Source: Candidatus Falkowbacteria bacterium RIFCSPLOWO2_02_FULL_45_15
Lineage (GTDB): Bacteria; Patescibacteriota; Patescibacteriia; Patescibacteriales; XYC2-FULL-47-12
DNA length: 5,749 nucleotides
Reading direction: 5' to 3'
NCBI GenBank assembly: GCA_001777995.1
Contig: MFFV01000028.1
Location: forward strand, 1-5,749
Positions 4,118 through 5,749 of the stretch are shown piece by piece. The translations under genes were made by a program, and so were the position numbers. Numbering within the stretch: position 1 is the first letter of the stretch; each line of letters opens with the position of its first letter. The notes under the pieces were generated by a model, which was given only the letters and a program-made list of their open reading frames with translations, was not told the DNA's origin and made no database searches.

Positions 4118-5068
4118 ATGTGGCTTTACATCACAATTGTTGCCTATTTTTTCAATGCCGGCGTTTATGTCGCCGACAAACATTTTTTATCAAAAAAAAT
4201 ACACTCCTCCATCGCTTACGCTTTTTATGTCGGCATCTGGAGCATCGGCAATCTTATTTTTTTATGGTGGGCGCCGTTTTTGCCTCCTTGGCCATGGCTC
4301 GCGATTGATTTAGCCGCCGGAATATTATTTTTGTGGGCGTTAATTGCCTGGTACAAAGCGCTGCACCAGAGTGACGCGACTAAAGTCGTGCCGATAGTAG
4401 GCGCTTTTGTCCCGATATTCAGCTTCATTTTCTCCTACCTTTTCTTTGGGCACGTCTTTAGCGGACAGGAGTTTCTGGCCTTTATTATTTTATTAACTGG
4501 AGGCATCCTCATCTCAGTGAAGCAGCGGCAGCAGCGCTGGTGGCAATGGCTGCTGGACAGAACGCGCATTTTTTTTGGGTCTAAGAGCGCGGAGCTGCAT
4601 CCCACGCGGCGGCTAATCGTTAACTCTGTTGTTTCCGCTTTTGTTTTTGCCGCTTATTACGTTTTAATAAAATATATTTTTTTGCACCAGCCGTTTTTAG
4701 GCAGTTACGTTTGGACGCGGCTGGGCAGTTTTTTAGGCGCGCTGTTTTTAATCGTGCCCCGGCGCAACTGGGATATTATTTTTGAGCCGCAAAGAAAAAC
4801 GGAAGCGATCAAAAATTTGCCGCTCTTTTTGGGCATCCGCTTGCTGGCGGTTATTGCTTTCATTCTGCTTAACTACGCCATCAGCTTAGGCAATGTCGCG
4901 CTGATTAACGCCTTGCAAGGCATACAGTACGTTTTTTTGATTTTTATCGTGCTGTTTTTGTCCGAGAGTTATCCGGGCATTTTAAAAGAGGAAATGAATA
5001 GGGCGGTGTTGGCGCAGAAATTAATCGGGGGTATTTTAGTTGGGGTTGGTTTATACTTGTTAATGTAA
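4118..5068 (+). CDS. EamA/DMT-family transporter, 10 TM
   Basis: A 316-aa polytopic membrane protein of the drug/metabolite transporter superfamily, built as two EamA halves of five helices. Hydrophobic segments are near residues 1-18, 31-50, 60-80, 88-110 and 118-135, then after a basic cytoplasmic loop (136-165) near 166-187, 195-213, 233-252, 258-281 and 299-316. The end of helix 3 through helix 4, with AxxxSDATKVVPIVGAFVPIF (about 81-101), is the typical EamA pattern. A similar pattern, GNVALINALQGIQYVF, occurs in the second half. The substrate is unknown; members move sugars, amino acids, nucleotide sugars or drugs. ATG 4118 is used; a TTG two codons earlier would lie in the repeat. No Shine-Dalgarno and no clear promoter are seen. 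Its position between two glycosidases suggests, but does not prove, a sugar or glycoside substrate. Confidence 0.88.
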   Translation: MWLYITIVAYFFNAGVYVADKHFLSKKIHSSIAYAFYVGIWSIGNLIFLWWAPFLPPWPWLAIDLAAGILFLWALIAWYKALHQSDATKVVPIVGAFVPIFSFIFSYLFFGHVFSGQEFLAFIILLTGGILISVKQRQQRWWQWLLDRTRIFFGSKSAELHPTRRLIVNSVVSAFVFAAYYVLIKYIFLHQPFLGSYVWTRLGSFLGALFLIVPRRNWDIIFEPQRKTEAIKNLPLFLGIRLLAVIAFILLNYAISLGNVALINALQGIQYVFLIFIVLFLSESYPGILKEEMNRAVLAQKLIGGILVGVGLYLLM

Positions 5069-5103
5069 AATTTTAAAATTTTGAAATTAACTAATTGTTT
5101 GAA

Positions 5104-5119
5104 AATTATGAAATTATGA
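5104..5119 (+). other. Tandem 8-bp repeat and mini-ORF at the start of the next gene
   Basis: AATTATGA is repeated twice in tandem. The first copy gives ATG AAA TTA TGA (5108-5119), whose TGA overlaps the true start as ATGA. The encoded MKL equals the first three residues of the real protein. It may be a chance microduplication, or a mini-ORF allowing translational coupling. Confidence 0.4.
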
Positions 5120-5749
5120 AATTAATAATTTATTTTAAGCGTCATAAATTTTTATTTGCTTTTTTGATAGTAACAGCTGCAATTATTGTCCTGTTGCCTT
5201 TAGCGAGCGTCCGCCCGATTTACGACCCGGACGAATTATCTTACGGCGTAACTTTTTCGCCGCGTCTCGTGCGCGGCATGGGGCTAAACTGGCAAGCCGC
5301 GTTTACCGCCGCCTTGGATGATTTGGGCGTGCGGCAGTTTCGCCTAATGGCTTATTGGGACGAAATTGAATATAAGGCGGGCGTGTTTAATTTTGCTGAT
5401 TTAGATTGGCAGATCAACGAAGCGGCCCAAAGGAACGCCAGCGTCATTTTAGCTCTTGGCTACCGCCTGCCTCGCTGGCCGGAGTGCCATTCCCCCGAGT
5501 GGGCGAAAGATTTAACCGCTCAAGAGAGGCAGGAAAAAATTTTCAATTATTTAAAGCAAGTAATTGAGCGGTATCAAGACCGAAGAAACATTATCGCTTG
5601 GCAGGTAGAAAACGAGCCGTTCTTGCCGCACTTTGGCGACTGTCCAAAATTAGACAAAAAATTTTTAGACCAAGAAATAAAATTAGCGCGCTCGCTTGAC
5701 CGGCGGCCAATCATCGTTACTGACAGCGGCGAGTTGAGCTTTTGGGTGC
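5116..5749 (+). CDS. Membrane-anchored clan GH-A glycoside hydrolase (partial, 5' part)
   Basis: An open frame of 211 complete codons runs off the right edge. The N-terminus KLIIYFKRHKF (positively charged) plus the hydrophobic stretch 12-30 is a signal anchor or uncleaved signal peptide, placing the enzyme outside the membrane. From residue 43 a (beta/alpha) barrel begins: YGVTFSPR (43-50), LGVRQFRLMAYWDEIE (70-85), ILALGYRLPRWP (111-122), then AWQVENEPF (161-169). NEP (166-168) with E167 is the clan GH-A acid/base signature. The nucleophile would lie beyond the window, so the family (GH5, GH39, GH42-like or other) stays open. The start ATG 5116 follows the transporter stop by 47 bp. An earlier ATG at 5108 is out of frame. 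No Shine-Dalgarno is seen. The anchored enzyme could release glycosides that are imported and then cut by the cytoplasmic GH1. Confidence 0.85.
   Translation, partial: MKLIIYFKRHKFLFAFLIVTAAIIVLLPLASVRPIYDPDELSYGVTFSPRLVRGMGLNWQAAFTAALDDLGVRQFRLMAYWDEIEYKAGVFNFADLDWQINEAAQRNASVILALGYRLPRWPECHSPEWAKDLTAQERQEKIFNYLKQVIERYQDRRNIIAWQVENEPFLPHFGDCPKLDKKFLDQEIKLARSLDRRPIIVTDSGELSFWV

Noticed and set aside
4225..4428. Minus-strand 67-codon frame, and the plus-strand 67-codon frame at 4105-4308
   Set aside because: Both are shadows of the EamA transporter in other frames.
5081..5109. TTGAAA-17-AATTAT as a promoter for the partial glycosidase
   Set aside because: The -10 matches only three of six positions in a very AT-rich stretch, where such matches are expected by chance.

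Overview
The window most likely comes from a Candidate Phyla Radiation (Patescibacteria) genome. The 16S rRNA gene carries two large insertions, one of them encoding a GIY-YIG nuclease. It also has the kind of substitutions at universal primer sites that are familiar from this group, and it is not linked to a 23S gene. Small AT-rich palindromic repeats are scattered between genes, and no gene has a Shine-Dalgarno sequence although the 16S anti-SD tail is intact. TAG, TGA and TAA are each used as stops, so I see no reason to assume UGA recoding. The phylum-level call is an inference and I cannot name the lineage.

Left part (1-2753), minus strand. From right to left there is a strong promoter (TTGACA, 17 bp, TAAGAT), a boxA-like antitermination motif, a terminator-like hairpin and a 127-bp imperfect palindrome. 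These are followed by one arm of a 26-bp pre-16S processing stem and the 16S gene (about 2338-435). The trailer then has two small hairpins, the matching processing arm, another hairpin and a Rho-independent terminator. A separate promoter follows, serving tRNA-Ile(UAU) and initiator tRNA-fMet. The 16S gene therefore looks like a self-contained transcription unit.

The two 16S insertions sit at the tips of helix 44 (284 nt, nearly filled by an 86-codon GIY-YIG ORF) and helix 40 (104 nt, built around an AT-rich palindromic repeat). Both are enclosed by perfect stems of rRNA sequence, so the 16S core can fold around them. The palindromic repeat also occurs between the two tRNA genes and between the first two protein genes on the right, so it is a dispersed family that has entered an rRNA gene.

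Right part (2801-5749), plus strand. A family 1 glycoside hydrolase starts a few bases after a perfect extended -10 box. It is followed by a 10-TM EamA/DMT transporter and the 5' part of a membrane-anchored clan GH-A glycoside hydrolase that runs off the window. The three probably form a small glycoside-handling cluster: a surface-anchored enzyme, a permease and a cytoplasmic beta-glycosidase. The substrate cannot be read from sequence.
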